This document shows, in pieces, positions 1 to 10,237 of a DNA stretch of 64,000 bases. The position numbers and the translations under genes were made by a program. Position 1 is the stretch's first letter, and the number at the start of each line of letters is the position of its first letter. Origin of the DNA: Bordetella pertussis 18323 (lineage in GTDB: Bacteria > Pseudomonadota > Gammaproteobacteria > Burkholderiales > Burkholderiaceae_B); assembly GCF_000306945.1 (NCBI RefSeq), contig NC_018518.1, positions 3,596,001 to 3,660,000 of the forward strand, in the 5' to 3' direction. A model generated the notes under the pieces. It did no database searches and was not told where the DNA came from. It saw only the letters and a list, made by a program, of their open reading frames with translations.

Positions 1-42
1 CGGTGGCGCTTTTTCTACAACTATGAGACAAGGAGAAATCAT

Positions 43-1062
43 ATGTGCATTCAAATCGCTGCAAGAACAAGCCGTCTGTTGCGCAGGCTGTTGTTTTCGC
101 TGTCCGCGCCGCTGCTGTTGGGCGCGTGGGCGCCGACGGCGATGGCCGCGGATGTGGCGTGGCCCGGCCTCAAGCCGGTGACGCTGATCGTGGGCTATCC
201 GGCCGGCGGCGGCGCCGATACGGTGGCCCGCCTGGTGGCGGACCGGCTGGGCAAGAAGTACAACCAGCGCTTCATCGTGGAAAACCGTTCCGGCGCCAGC
301 GGCACGATCGCGGCGACGGTCGTCGCGCGGGCCCCGGCCGACGGCTATACCTTGCTGGCGTCGGCCTCCTCGGAATTGACGGTCGTGCCCACCATCAGGA
401 CCTCCCTGCAATACGATCCGGCGAAGGATTTCGAACCCGTCGCGGTCACCAGCCAGACGACCTATCTGCTGGTGTCGAACCTGGAGTTCCCGGCCAATAC
501 GCTGCAGGAGCTGGTCGCTTACGCCAAGAAGAATCCGGGCAAGGTCAGCTACGGCTCGTATGGGCAGAACACCTTCACGCACCTGACGGGCGAGTATCTG
601 CAGTTGCTGACGGGCACGAAGCTGCTGCATGTGCCCTACAAGGGCGGCGGCGACCTGATTCCGGCGCTGCTCGGCAACCAGATCGAGATCTCGTTCAATT
701 CGCCGGCCGAAGTGCTCAGCCAGGTCCAGGCCGGCCGCATGAAGGCGCTGGCCGTGCTGTCGCCGCAGCGCCTGAAGGAAATGCCTTCGTTGCCGACCAG
801 CGCCGAAGCGGGCTATCCCGATCTGACCGCGCGCGGGTGGAACGGCCTGATGGCGCCCAAGGGCACGCCGACCCAGGTGCTCGATGAACTGAACGCCGCC
901 GTCAACGAGATCATGTGTTCCGAGGATGTCGTGCGCGACCTGCAGGCGCGCGGCATCGAGCCCGGCGGCGGCACGCGCCAGGCCGCGCGCGAGCGGATCG
1001 ACAACGAGCTGCAGCGCTGGCGCGACGTGGTCGAGAAGGTCGGATTGCAGCGGATCGACTGA
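43..1062 (+). CDS. Bug-family (TctC-like) periplasmic solute receptor
   Basis: A 339-residue protein with a basic, hydrophobic N-terminus ending near TAMAAD, which reads as a Sec signal peptide. It then follows the Bug pattern: VTLIVGYPAGGGADTVARLV near residue 48, VENRSGASG, PADGYTLL, and HVPYKGGG near the middle. Family members bind carboxylates in the periplasm for tripartite tricarboxylate transporters or as sensors. The ATG is preceded by AAGGAG at the right distance. No TctA or TctB membrane gene is nearby. Two acyl-CoA dehydrogenases follow on the same strand, so the ligand may be a carboxylic acid degraded through CoA esters; that is inference from context. Confidence 0.93.
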   Translation: MCIQIAARTSRLLRRLLFSLSAPLLLGAWAPTAMAADVAWPGLKPVTLIVGYPAGGGADTVARLVADRLGKKYNQRFIVENRSGASGTIAATVVARAPADGYTLLASASSELTVVPTIRTSLQYDPAKDFEPVAVTSQTTYLLVSNLEFPANTLQELVAYAKKNPGKVSYGSYGQNTFTHLTGEYLQLLTGTKLLHVPYKGGGDLIPALLGNQIEISFNSPAEVLSQVQAGRMKALAVLSPQRLKEMPSLPTSAEAGYPDLTARGWNGLMAPKGTPTQVLDELNAAVNEIMCSEDVVRDLQARGIEPGGGTRQAARERIDNELQRWRDVVEKVGLQRID

Positions 1063-1242
1063 TCGCGGCGGGCGCCCGCGGCCCGGGCGCCCGTTGTGCC
1101 GTGTCGGTTCGGTTCGATGCCGGCCTTCTGCGCGAGCAGTTCGCCGGATATTTTTTCCCTCAATCCGCAATGAGGAGGCTATCCTGGCTGGACGTGGACG
1201 CGTTGGGCGTTCCGCTCTCCACCTACAAGAAAGAGATATCTC

Positions 1243-2433
<1,191 letters not shown>

Positions 2434-2446
2434 GCGAGAGGCGGAT

Positions 2447-3577
2447 ATGGACTTCAGTTACAGCGAAGAGCAGCGCATGCTGGCCGACAGCCTGCGGCGC
2501 TTCATCGAGACCGGCTACACGTTCGAGAAGCGCCGCGCCATCGTCTGCGGCGACGCGGGCATGGACCCCGCCATCTGGGCAGGCCTGGCCGAGCTGGGCA
2601 TACAGGGCCTGAATGTGCGCGCCGAGCATGGCGGCTTCGGCGCGGACGCGGCCACCCAGCTGGTGGTGCAGCACGAGCTCGGCCGGGGCCTGGTGAGCGA
2701 GCCCATCACGCCGAGCGCGGTGATCGCCACCACGATCATCCAGGGGCATGGCAACGACGAACAGCGACGGGCATGGCTGCCCGGCCTGGCGGCCGGCGCA
2801 TGCATCGCCGCGACCGCCTATCTGGAACAGGGCGGCCGGTCCAACCCCGAAGCGGTGCAGACCGTGGCCGAGCGCGCGGGCGAGGCCTATGTGCTCAATG
2901 GCGCCAAGACCCTGGTCTGGCATGGCGCGGCGGCGGACGTGCTGGTGGTCAGCGCCAGGCTGGCCGGCACGGACGGGCTCAGCCTGTTCCTGGTTCCCAC
3001 TCGCGGCACGGCCGGCCTGGCGCTGGCCAGCCAGCCCACCATGGACGGCCAGCGCGCGGCCAGCGTCAGGCTGGCCGATGTCCGGCTGCCGGCGTCGGCG
3101 CTGCTGGGCGCGCCGGGCGCGGGCCTGGCCGCATTGCAGGCCGGCCTGGACTGGGGCATCGCCGCGCTGTGCGCGGAGGCCGCCGGCGCCATGGAGCGCC
3201 TGATCGAGCTGACGGCGGAATACCTGCGCACGCGCAAGCAGTTCGGCGTACCGCTGGCCAGCTTCCAGGCCCTGCAGCATCGCATGGCGGACATGCTGGT
3301 ACAGAAAGAGCTCGCGCTTTCAATGGCCTACGTGGCCGCCCAGGCGCTCGATGAGGCCGACGCGGCCGCGCGCCAGCGCAAGCTGTCGGCCGCCAAGGTC
3401 GTGGTCGCGCGCGCCGGCCGCTATGTGGGCGAGCAGGCCATCCAGCTGCATGGCGGCATGGGCATGACCGACGAGATGGCGCCGGGCGATTACTTCAAGC
3501 GGCTGGCCATGATCGACCCCCTGCTCGGCGGCACCGACCATCATCTGGACCGGTACGCCGCGTTGCTGCAAGCCTGA
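2447..3577 (+). CDS. Acyl-CoA dehydrogenase family protein, second of pair
   Basis: A 376-residue acyl-CoA dehydrogenase-like protein beginning MDFSYSEEQRMLADSLRRF. The C-terminal part has QLHGGMGMTDEMAPGDYFKR, the usual flavin-side helix region of the family. The substrate-binding middle is less conserved than in the upstream gene, which suits the partner subunit of a heteromeric enzyme. It starts 13 bases after gene 1243-2433 behind GAGAGGCGG, so the two are probably co-transcribed. Specific substrate cannot be read from the sequence. Confidence 0.92.
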   Translation: MDFSYSEEQRMLADSLRRFIETGYTFEKRRAIVCGDAGMDPAIWAGLAELGIQGLNVRAEHGGFGADAATQLVVQHELGRGLVSEPITPSAVIATTIIQGHGNDEQRRAWLPGLAAGACIAATAYLEQGGRSNPEAVQTVAERAGEAYVLNGAKTLVWHGAAADVLVVSARLAGTDGLSLFLVPTRGTAGLALASQPTMDGQRAASVRLADVRLPASALLGAPGAGLAALQAGLDWGIAALCAEAAGAMERLIELTAEYLRTRKQFGVPLASFQALQHRMADMLVQKELALSMAYVAAQALDEADAAARQRKLSAAKVVVARAGRYVGEQAIQLHGGMGMTDEMAPGDYFKRLAMIDPLLGGTDHHLDRYAALLQA

Positions 3578-3620
3578 ACCGCGCACGGGCGAGGGCAGCC
3601 CTCGCCCGTGCGCATCCGCC

Positions 3621-5342
3621 CTAGCGCCATCCCTGCAGTTTCGAGGTGCGGCCGATGCCCGGGTTGAACTGATTGCACGGATCGAGGCCGCGATAGAACG
3701 CCTTCAGTTCGGGCTTGGCGTCGTACAGGTGGCCGACGTTGTGTTCGGCGGGGTATTCGGCGCCGCGCTCGTCCAGCAGCTTCCACATCCGGTGTTCCAG
3801 CGCCAGGCAATCTTCGCCCTTCTTGACGATATAGTCCTGGTGGAATACGTGGCAGAAAAAATGCCCGTAGTACAGCTTCATCAGGATCGGCGCCTCGACG
3901 TCGGGCGGCAGCTGTTCCAGCCAGTCCCGGTCATTGCGCTTGAGCGCGATATCGAGCGCGACGATGTCTTCCACCTGGCCGGCATGCACGGCGCGATACC
4001 GCACGGCGGCGCCGGCCGCCGCGAAGCGCAGGAGAAAGGCCGCCTTCCCTTCCTCGGGCGTGCATTCGAAGCTGGCGCCGGTGGCGTCGTCGAAGTAGGC
4101 CTGCAGGAAACGCCGGGTCTGGTCGCCGATCTTGCCCGGCACCTTGATCATCAGGTGGTGCGCGTAGGCGTCGCGGTATTCGCGCAGCCGCCTGGGCAGG
4201 TGGTCGGGGAACAGCCGGCTGGCAAATTGCAGGACGCGGTCGCTGAGGTACTTCGGCAGCAGCGGGACGCGCTCGCAGAAGCTGTCGATCCGGGCCTTGA
4301 TCGCGAACAGCCTGGGCAGGCGGGCGGTGCCCAGCTGGCGTATCGCCAGGAAGGTGTCCTTGCCGTAGACGTCGGCGATATCGAACGCGTCGCGGTGCAG
4401 GTACTCGCCGGCGATCGGCAGCGCCGGCAGCCTGGTCAGCATGTGGCGGCGTATCGCCGTCAGCTCGCCGGGATCGTTGGTGCCGATATAGAAGACGCGC
4501 GTCTGGGTTTCGGCGGGAAACGTGTCCAGCCGCACCGCGAAGAGAATCAGCTTGCCGGCGCTGCCCGAGGCCTCGAACAGGCGACGCGGGTCGGCGTTGT
4601 AGCGCGCCGGCGAGTCCGCGTCGACGGCGCGCACGTGCTCGGCGTATTCGTGGTCCGAGCCGCTGCCCACCGCGGTCTCCACGTCGTTCGCGCCGAATTG
4701 GCCCTGGTCGAGGCGGCCCAGGATTTCCTCGGGAGAGTCGCCCAGCGCGACGCCGAGATGGTTGACGAGCCGCAGCCGGCCGTCTTCGCCCAGTTGCGCA
4801 TAGACCGCCAGTTCGGTGTAGGCCGGGCCGCGCTGGATCAGCGAGCCCCCGGAGTTGTTGCATATGCCGCCGAACACCGAGGCGCCCAGGCACGACGAGC
4901 CGATCAGCGAATGCGGTTCGCGCCCCAGCGGCGCGAGCGTCTGTTCGAGCTGGTCCAGGGTCGATCCGGGAAAGCAGATGACCTGGCGGCCGTCCAGGAT
5001 GAGCTGGATCTTCTTCATGCGCATCGTGCTGATGATCACGATCTCGCGGTCATAGTCATTGCCGTCCGGCGTCGATCCGCCGGTCAGGCCGGTGTTGGCC
5101 GCCTGCATGATGACGATCTTGCCGTGCGCCACGCAGGCCTGGACGATGCGCCACTGTTCCAGCAGGCTGCCGGGCCGGACGACCGCGATGGCGCGCCCGA
5201 AGCCGAAGCGAAAGCCGGCGCGGTAGCGGCGGGTGCGATGTTCGTCGGTCAGGACGTGCGCGGCGCCGACGATGCCGCGCAGTTGCTCGACAAAGCCGCG
5301 GCTGTCGCCCGGGCCGGGCGTGGGGGGCGTGGCGTGTACCAC
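3621..5342 (-). CDS. dld: Quinone-dependent D-lactate dehydrogenase
   Basis: A membrane-associated FAD enzyme that oxidises D-lactate to pyruvate and passes electrons to quinone. The protein shows the FAD-domain stretches MQAANTGLTGGSTPDGNDYD and LIGSSCLGASVFGGICNNSG, then AVRYRAVHAGQVEDI, YYGHFFCHVFHQDYIVKKG and PAEHNVGHLY, all closely like E. coli Dld. I chose the GTG at 5342 because CGGAG lies five bases upstream and the resulting 573 residues match the usual length of about 571; an upstream ATG at 5450 would add 36 unrelated residues. A LysR gene lies upstream on the same strand, separated by an inverted-repeat region. Confidence 0.95.
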   Translation of the reverse strand: MVHATPPTPGPGDSRGFVEQLRGIVGAAHVLTDEHRTRRYRAGFRFGFGRAIAVVRPGSLLEQWRIVQACVAHGKIVIMQAANTGLTGGSTPDGNDYDREIVIISTMRMKKIQLILDGRQVICFPGSTLDQLEQTLAPLGREPHSLIGSSCLGASVFGGICNNSGGSLIQRGPAYTELAVYAQLGEDGRLRLVNHLGVALGDSPEEILGRLDQGQFGANDVETAVGSGSDHEYAEHVRAVDADSPARYNADPRRLFEASGSAGKLILFAVRLDTFPAETQTRVFYIGTNDPGELTAIRRHMLTRLPALPIAGEYLHRDAFDIADVYGKDTFLAIRQLGTARLPRLFAIKARIDSFCERVPLLPKYLSDRVLQFASRLFPDHLPRRLREYRDAYAHHLMIKVPGKIGDQTRRFLQAYFDDATGASFECTPEEGKAAFLLRFAAAGAAVRYRAVHAGQVEDIVALDIALKRNDRDWLEQLPPDVEAPILMKLYYGHFFCHVFHQDYIVKKGEDCLALEHRMWKLLDERGAEYPAEHNVGHLYDAKPELKAFYRGLDPCNQFNPGIGRTSKLQGWR

Positions 5343-5404
5343 TGAAACTCCGGAGAAAAGGGGCGGGATCGGGCCAGGCGCATAGTGTGCATCAAAGATC
5401 ATTC

Positions 5405-5454
5405 CCCGGTGATCAGTTATTGGGCGGAGGTGATAAACACCAGTGATCACCGGG
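5405..5454. repeat. Inverted repeat upstream of dld
   Basis: Perfect 11-base arms, CCCGGTGATCA at 5405-5415 and TGATCACCGGG at 5444-5454, separated by 28 bases. Each arm holds the palindrome TGATCA, and the spacer holds a smaller inverted repeat GGTGATAAACACC. The structure lies between the LysR stop and the dld start. No T-tract follows in the minus direction, so an operator or mRNA structure controlling dld is more likely than an intrinsic terminator. Function is inferred. Confidence 0.6.
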
Positions 5455-5460
5455 CGCTGT

Positions 5461-6423
5461 TCAGGCCTGGCCGAGGTCCCGGGCGGCCCGCAGGACGATG
5501 GCCTCGAACTGCCGCACGACGGGCGGCTGCTCGAAGTCCTGGCGCGAGATCAGGCTGATCGGGGCGAACCGCGCCCGCTCCGCGGGGGAAAGCCTGGCGA
5601 TGTCGCCCTGCGCCTCGCCTTGCAGGGCGACGGAGGTGGGCAGCAGCCCGATCAGCTGGCTGCCCGCGATGACGTAGCGCATCTGGTGGAAACTGCTGTA
5701 CTCGACCGAGACGACGGGGCGCAGGATGCCGCGGCCGGTGAACAACTGCTCGGCCATGTCGCGCAGCGGCGACCCGGTTGCCGGCAGGATCCAGCGTGCC
5801 TGGCTCAGGTCTTCCCAGCTGACGCGCGCCTTGCGCGCCAGCGGGTGGCCCGCCGCGCTGACCACCTCGAAGGACTCGGTATAGACCTCGACCACGCGCA
5901 GCTCGGAGATGCGCGCCCGGTCCAGGATGCGGCCGAAGATGAGGTCGAGATCGTTACGCCGCAAGCCCTCCATCAACCGGTCGGTGGCGCCTTCGGTCAG
6001 TTCCAGCCGCACGTTGGGGTGGGCCGACAGCAGGTCGTCGGTAATGCGCGCAAGCAGCTGCGCGGACAGCGACGGGACGATGCCCAGCCTGACCACGCCC
6101 GCGCCGCCGCTGGCGTACAAGGCCAATTCGTCGCACATATGGCCGACATCGGACATCACCACGTTGAAGTGCCGCTTGATCAGATCCCCATGCGCGTTGG
6201 GGCGCATGCCGCGCCGGTCGCGCTCGAACAGCGGGACGCCGAACATGCTTTCCAGCTCCTGGATCAGCTTGGTCGCCGCCGGCTGCGTCATGCTGGAGGC
6301 CTCGGCGGCCTTGCGCAACGAGTGCAGCTCGCAGAGATTGCGAAAGAGTTCCAGGTGCTTCATCCGCAGCCGTGATTTGAATACGGCCGGCACCGAACCG
6401 CCCGCCAGTCGTTGCTGTGCCAT
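5461..6423 (-). CDS. LysR-family transcriptional regulator
   Basis: A 320-residue LysR regulator. The winged helix-turn-helix begins at MKHLELFRNLCELHSLRKAA and continues MTQPAATKLIQELE; the rest is a periplasmic-binding-protein-like effector domain. The ATG at 6423 has GGAGAAGG in front of it, so the longer frame to 6570 is unnecessary. It diverges from the Bug receptor at 6530 and lies upstream of dld on the same strand. LysR proteins usually control the divergent gene, so the Bug/aconitase-X genes are the likely targets. Confidence 0.92.
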   Translation of the reverse strand: MAQQRLAGGSVPAVFKSRLRMKHLELFRNLCELHSLRKAAEASSMTQPAATKLIQELESMFGVPLFERDRRGMRPNAHGDLIKRHFNVVMSDVGHMCDELALYASGGAGVVRLGIVPSLSAQLLARITDDLLSAHPNVRLELTEGATDRLMEGLRRNDLDLIFGRILDRARISELRVVEVYTESFEVVSAAGHPLARKARVSWEDLSQARWILPATGSPLRDMAEQLFTGRGILRPVVSVEYSSFHQMRYVIAGSQLIGLLPTSVALQGEAQGDIARLSPAERARFAPISLISRQDFEQPPVVRQFEAIVLRAARDLGQA

Positions 6424-6440
6424 GGCCTTCTCCACGGGGT

Positions 6441-6481
6441 GATAACGAAAATATGTCACATAGCCTGTTTTCGTGATTATC
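6441..6481. promoter_or_regulatory. Candidate LysR-binding inverted repeat
   Basis: In the 106-base divergent intergenic region, GATAACGAAAA at 6441-6451 is mirrored by TTTTCGTGATTATC at 6468-6481, whose complement reads GATAATCACGAAAA. The arms match except for a three-base insertion. Position between a LysR gene and its divergent neighbour is where LysR operators are normally found. No binding evidence exists. Confidence 0.45.
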
Positions 6482-6529
6482 CAAGAATGCCTGGAGCGCG
6501 CATAGTCACGTCCAGCAAGAGGAGACATC

Positions 6530-7501
6530 ATGAAACTCAGAAACCTGATCGCCGGCGGCCTGGCCGCCACGGCACTGGGCCTGGGCAGCGTGGCGGCCGC
6601 TGCCTATCCCGACAAGCCCATACGCATCATCGTGCCCTTCCCGGCCGGCGGCGCGACGGATGTAGTGGCGCGCATGCTGGGCGCCCGCCTGGGCGAGGAG
6701 CTGGGGCAATCCGTCATCGTCGAGAACCGCTCCGGCGCCGGCGGCAATATCGGCGCCGACACGGTGGCGCGCTCGCCCGCCGATGGCTATACCTTGCTGG
6801 TCGGCTCGCCCGCCGAGGTGGCGATCAACCCGCTGCTCTACGCCAAGATGCCCTATGACCCGGCCAAGGATCTCGTCGCGGTGGCGCGGGTGGCGTCCGC
6901 GCCCCTGGTGCTGGTGGTCAACGCGCGCAGCCCCGCCCATTCGGTGGCCGACCTGCTGGCCCAGATCAAGGGCAAGGACGGCGCGGCGAACTATGCCTCG
7001 TCCGGTACTGGCGGGCCGCAACACCTGGCCGGCGAATGGTTCCGGCTGGAGTCCAGGGCGGGCATTGCCCATATCCCGTACAAGGGCGGCGCGCCGGCGA
7101 TGACCGACCTGCTGGGCGGCCAGGTCGACATGTTCTTCTCCGGCCTGCCGCCGGCGCTGCCGCACCTGAAGGCCGGCAAGCTGCGGGCGCTGGCCGTCAC
7201 CACGCCCCAGCGCTCCGCGCTGTTGCCTGAGGTGCCGACCATGGCTGAGCAGGGCTTTGCGGGTTTCGCCATCGAGAACTGGCAGGGCGTGTTCGCGCCG
7301 GCCGGAACGCCGCCGGAGGTGATCAAGCTGCTGTCCGGGAAGATCGGCGCGATTACCCGCGAGCCGGGTTTCGCCGAGCGCCTGCAGGCGCAGGGCGCCA
7401 GCCCCGCGTTCATGGACGCCGGCGATATGGCCCGGTTCGTTGACGCGGAACGGCGGAAGTACGGCAAGTTGGTCAAGGAATCAGGCGCGAAAGCGGACTG
7501 A
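6530..7501 (+). CDS. Bug-family periplasmic solute receptor
   Basis: A 323-residue Bug receptor with signal peptide MKLRNLIAGGLAATALG up to about residue 23, then IIVPFPAGGATDVVARMLG, VENRSGAGGNIGADTVA, SPADGYTLL and HIPYKGGAPAMTDLLGG. The ATG follows AGAGGAGA. It is first in a plus-strand run with the two aconitase-X genes, 17 bases before the large subunit, and diverges from a LysR gene. The context suggests uptake or sensing of an organic acid or hydroxy amino acid processed by aconitase X. Confidence 0.93.
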   Translation: MKLRNLIAGGLAATALGLGSVAAAAYPDKPIRIIVPFPAGGATDVVARMLGARLGEELGQSVIVENRSGAGGNIGADTVARSPADGYTLLVGSPAEVAINPLLYAKMPYDPAKDLVAVARVASAPLVLVVNARSPAHSVADLLAQIKGKDGAANYASSGTGGPQHLAGEWFRLESRAGIAHIPYKGGAPAMTDLLGGQVDMFFSGLPPALPHLKAGKLRALAVTTPQRSALLPEVPTMAEQGFAGFAIENWQGVFAPAGTPPEVIKLLSGKIGAITREPGFAERLQAQGASPAFMDAGDMARFVDAERRKYGKLVKESGAKAD

Positions 7502-7518
7502 ACAACGAAGGAAAGGCG

Positions 7519-8788
7519 ATGAGCAACACAACTACGTTGGATCAAGGGACCATGCGGCTGAGCGAGGAAGAACTCGCGATGCTGCGCGGCGACAAGGGCG
7601 CCGCGGTGCAGGAAGCGATCGAATTCCAGATTCAGGTCGGCAACTTCTTCGGCGCCGAGCGCTTCGTTCCCATCACCCATGCCCATGTGATGGGCGACAT
7701 CGAGGTGATGGGCGATGGCGGGCTGCAGCATCTGCGGCACATGACCGACCAGCATGCGAGCTGTGCCGTGCCCGCATCGAGCAATGCGCAATGCATGCAT
7801 TTCCACGCCGATCCCAGGATGGCGCAGGACGCCGAGGAAGAGGAAAAAGAGAAGGATATCCTCTCGCGCTACAAGACGATGCGCATCGCGGCCACCGATT
7901 CGTGCATCCCGTATCAGCACGTGTACCAGCCGAAGATCGGCGAGCACGTGGCCTGGGGCGACACCGGCACCGTCATCTACGCGAACTCGGTGCTGGGCGC
8001 GCGCACGAACTTCGAGGCCGGCAAGTCCAGTTTCGCCGCGGCGCTGACCGGCCGCACGCCGGAGTACGGCTTTCACCTCGACGCGGCGCGGAACCCTCCA
8101 TGTCAGGCTGCAGGCGCAGATGCGCGACTTCGCGGACTGGGGCGCGCTGGGCAAGATCATCGGGCATCCCAACCAGGACTATTTCGCGGTTCCCGTGATC
8201 GACGGCTACGGCAAGACGCCGATGTCCGACGAACTGAAGCATCTCGGCGCCTCGCTGGCGAGCTACGGCTCGATGGCGATGTTCCACATGGTCGGCGCGA
8301 CGCCGGAAGCGCCGACGCTGGAGGCCGCCTTCGGCGGCGTGGCGCCCGCCGCGGCCATGACCGTCACGGATGCCGACCTGCAGGCCGTCTTCGACGCCTA
8401 CCAGTACAAGGACGGCGGCGCGAACATCGTGGTCTTCTCGGGCCCGCAGCTTTCGTTGTACGAAATGCAGTCGCTCTCCGAGCGGTTCGCGGGGCGCCGC
8501 GTGGCGCCGGGCATGACCGCGGTCGTGACGACCAACCACATGATCTACAGCGATGCGAAACGGCTGGGCTATGTCGACGTGCTGGAAGCCGCCGGCGTGA
8601 CGATCCTGCAGGGCGTCTGCTTCTACATCCTGCAGCGCCTGTCGAAGATCCGCGAGGAAAACGGCTGGACCAACCTGATCTCCAATTCGGGGAAGCTGGT
8701 CAACACCATTACCGCCCATCGCTTCAACACCATCTTGCGCCGCACGGCGGATTGCGTGGACATTGCCTGCACGGGAGAACTCCGATGA
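7519..8788 (+). pseudogene. Aconitase X large (catalytic) subunit, frameshifted
   Basis: Two reading frames together encode a normal-length (about 423-codon) AcnX catalytic protein (old DUF521). The first runs from MSNTTTLDQGTMRLSEEELA to GFHLDAARN near 8090; the second starts with LHVRLQAQMRDFADWG and runs to CTGELR. Removing one C from the CCC near 8094 restores a single frame, so a one-base insertion is the simplest explanation. AcnX enzymes dehydrate substrates such as cis-3-hydroxy-L-proline or mevalonate phosphate. The product as read would lack most of the catalytic domain. The stop overlaps the small-subunit ATG (ATGA). Confidence 0.87.
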
Positions 8789-9192
8789 GTGAAGTTTTTG
8801 CGGTCGATCGCGCCTGGGGGCCGGTCGTCGAGGGCCAGGCCCTGGTCATGCGGGAGGGGTTCAGCCCGCGCTACGACCTGGACCGCTGGAGCGGCGTGAT
8901 CTCGCGCATCGGGCACAGCGCGGAAGGCGAATCCATCAAGGATCGCATCCTCGTCATCCCGACCGCCAAGGGTGGCGTGGCGGGCGGCTGGGCGTTCTAC
9001 GACCTGCTGCACAAGGGCATCGCGCCCAAGGCCCTGGTGTTCGGCAAGCTCAACCCGGTCATGGTCCAGGGAGCGGTGCTGGCCGGCATGCCCATCATGG
9101 AAGGCTTCGACGCGCGCCTGCTGCAGGCCATCGCCAGCGGAGCCGCCCTGCGCCTGGACCCGGCGGCCAAATCCATCGCGCTGCTCGGCTAG
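8785..9192 (+). CDS. Aconitase X small (swivel) subunit
   Basis: A 135-residue AcnX swivel-domain protein (old DUF126), normally a partner of the large subunit. Visible segments are GHSAEGESIKDRILVIPTAKG, AFYDLLHKGIAPKALVFGKL and MVQGAVLAGMPIM. The ATG overlaps the stop of the large-subunit frame by four bases, so translation was probably coupled. In other swivel proteins a serine-rich loop follows the PxxxG region; here it reads AKGGVAGGW, so substrate class is uncertain. The TAG stop is part of the CTAG at the edge of IS481 copy 1. With the large subunit broken, this subunit is probably orphaned. Confidence 0.85.
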   Translation: MSEVFAVDRAWGPVVEGQALVMREGFSPRYDLDRWSGVISRIGHSAEGESIKDRILVIPTAKGGVAGGWAFYDLLHKGIAPKALVFGKLNPVMVQGAVLAGMPIMEGFDARLLQAIASGAALRLDPAAKSIALLG

Positions 9193-10139
9193 GTGTGAAC
9201 TGTCAATAGGTTGTATTCGTCCAGGTTGAGTCTGGAGATGGGTACAGCGCGCCCGATGCCTTGGTGGGGTCGATGCCAGTTGTAGTGGTGTAGCCAGGAT
9301 TTCATGGCATCGGCTCGGTGTTGGGAGTTCTGGTAGGTGTGAGCGTAAGCCCACTCACGCAAGGCCGACTGGATGAAGCGTTCGGCCTTGCCATTGGTCT
9401 GTGGGCGGTAAGGTCGGGTAAAGCGGTGCTTGATGCCCAGCTCATGGCACAGCGCGGCGAAGGCGCGGCTGCGAAAGGCCGAGCCATTGTCGGTGAGCAA
9501 GCGCTGGATGGTCACGCCCAGGCGCTGGTAGTAGGCCACTGCGTCCTTGAGGAACTGGACGGCGCTGGGGAAGCGCTCGTCGGGGTGGATGTCGGTGAAG
9601 GCCACGCGGGCGTGGTCATCGATGGCCACGAAGACGAAGTCCCAGCCGGCCCCCTCAACGGTATCGCGTCGGTTGCCCGTGACCCGGTGGCCAGGGCGCT
9701 GGATACGTCCCAGCTTCTTGATGTCGATGTGCAGCAGATCGCCGGGGGCCTGATGCTCGTAGCGCACCACCGGCTCGGCCGGCTCCAGGTCGGCCAGGTG
9801 CGACAGACCGGCGCGGGCCAGGACGCGGCTGACGGTGCTGGCTGACACGCCCAGCGCCTGGGCGATGCGCGCTTGGGTCAGCCGCTTGCGGCGCAGCTCC
9901 ACGATAGCCAGCGCCTTGGCCGGCGCAATCGCTCGGGGCGAGACCGTCGGGCGCGAGGACGCATCGGCCAAGCCCGCCTGGCCCTGAGCCAGGAAGCGGC
10001 CCAGCCATTTGCGCACAGTCGGCGCGGTGACCCCATAGGCGCGGGCCGCTTCAGGCACACAAACTTGATGGGCGATCAATTGCTGGACCATTTCGAGTCG
10101 ACGTAGGAAGGTCAATCGGGCATGCTTATGGGTGTTCAT
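9189..10139 (-). CDS. IS481 transposase (copy 1)
   Basis: A 316-residue IS481-family transposase: N-terminal helix-turn-helix region from MNTHKHARLTFLRRLEMVQQ, a second HTH near ALGVSASTVSRVLARA, and a DDE integrase core with HIDIKKLGR, TDNGSAF and a Glu in NGKAERFIQ. The last codon and the TAG stop lie in the flanking target sequence (ACC TAG), not in the element. The reading frame is intact. Confidence 0.96.
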   Translation of the reverse strand: MNTHKHARLTFLRRLEMVQQLIAHQVCVPEAARAYGVTAPTVRKWLGRFLAQGQAGLADASSRPTVSPRAIAPAKALAIVELRRKRLTQARIAQALGVSASTVSRVLARAGLSHLADLEPAEPVVRYEHQAPGDLLHIDIKKLGRIQRPGHRVTGNRRDTVEGAGWDFVFVAIDDHARVAFTDIHPDERFPSAVQFLKDAVAYYQRLGVTIQRLLTDNGSAFRSRAFAALCHELGIKHRFTRPYRPQTNGKAERFIQSALREWAYAHTYQNSQHRADAMKSWLHHYNWHRPHQGIGRAVPISRLNLDEYNLLTVHT

Positions 10140-10236
10140 CCGGCCGGGCTCCTTGAGTGAACTGGGGGGTCGGCGATTTCCAGTTTCTCAAATCCGGTTC
10201 GGATGAACCATGCATACAACCTATTGAATCTTCACA
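9194..10236 (-). mobile_element. IS481: IS481, copy 1
   Basis: A complete 1,043-bp IS481. The ends are TGTGAACTGTCAATAGGTTG at 9194 and the complement of TGTGAAGATTCAATAGGTTG ending at 10236, imperfect inverted repeats. It is nearly identical to the four other copies in the window. The flanking 6-mers are GCTAGG (9188-9193) and GCTAGC (10237-10242), which differ in the last base; three other copies have perfectly matching flanks. It sits between the stop codons of two convergent genes. Confidence 0.97.
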
Positions 10237-10237
10237 G

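Noticed and set aside
3729..5345. A long plus-strand frame opposite dld
   Set aside because: Dld matches its known homologue along its whole length; the antisense frame has no recognisable motif.
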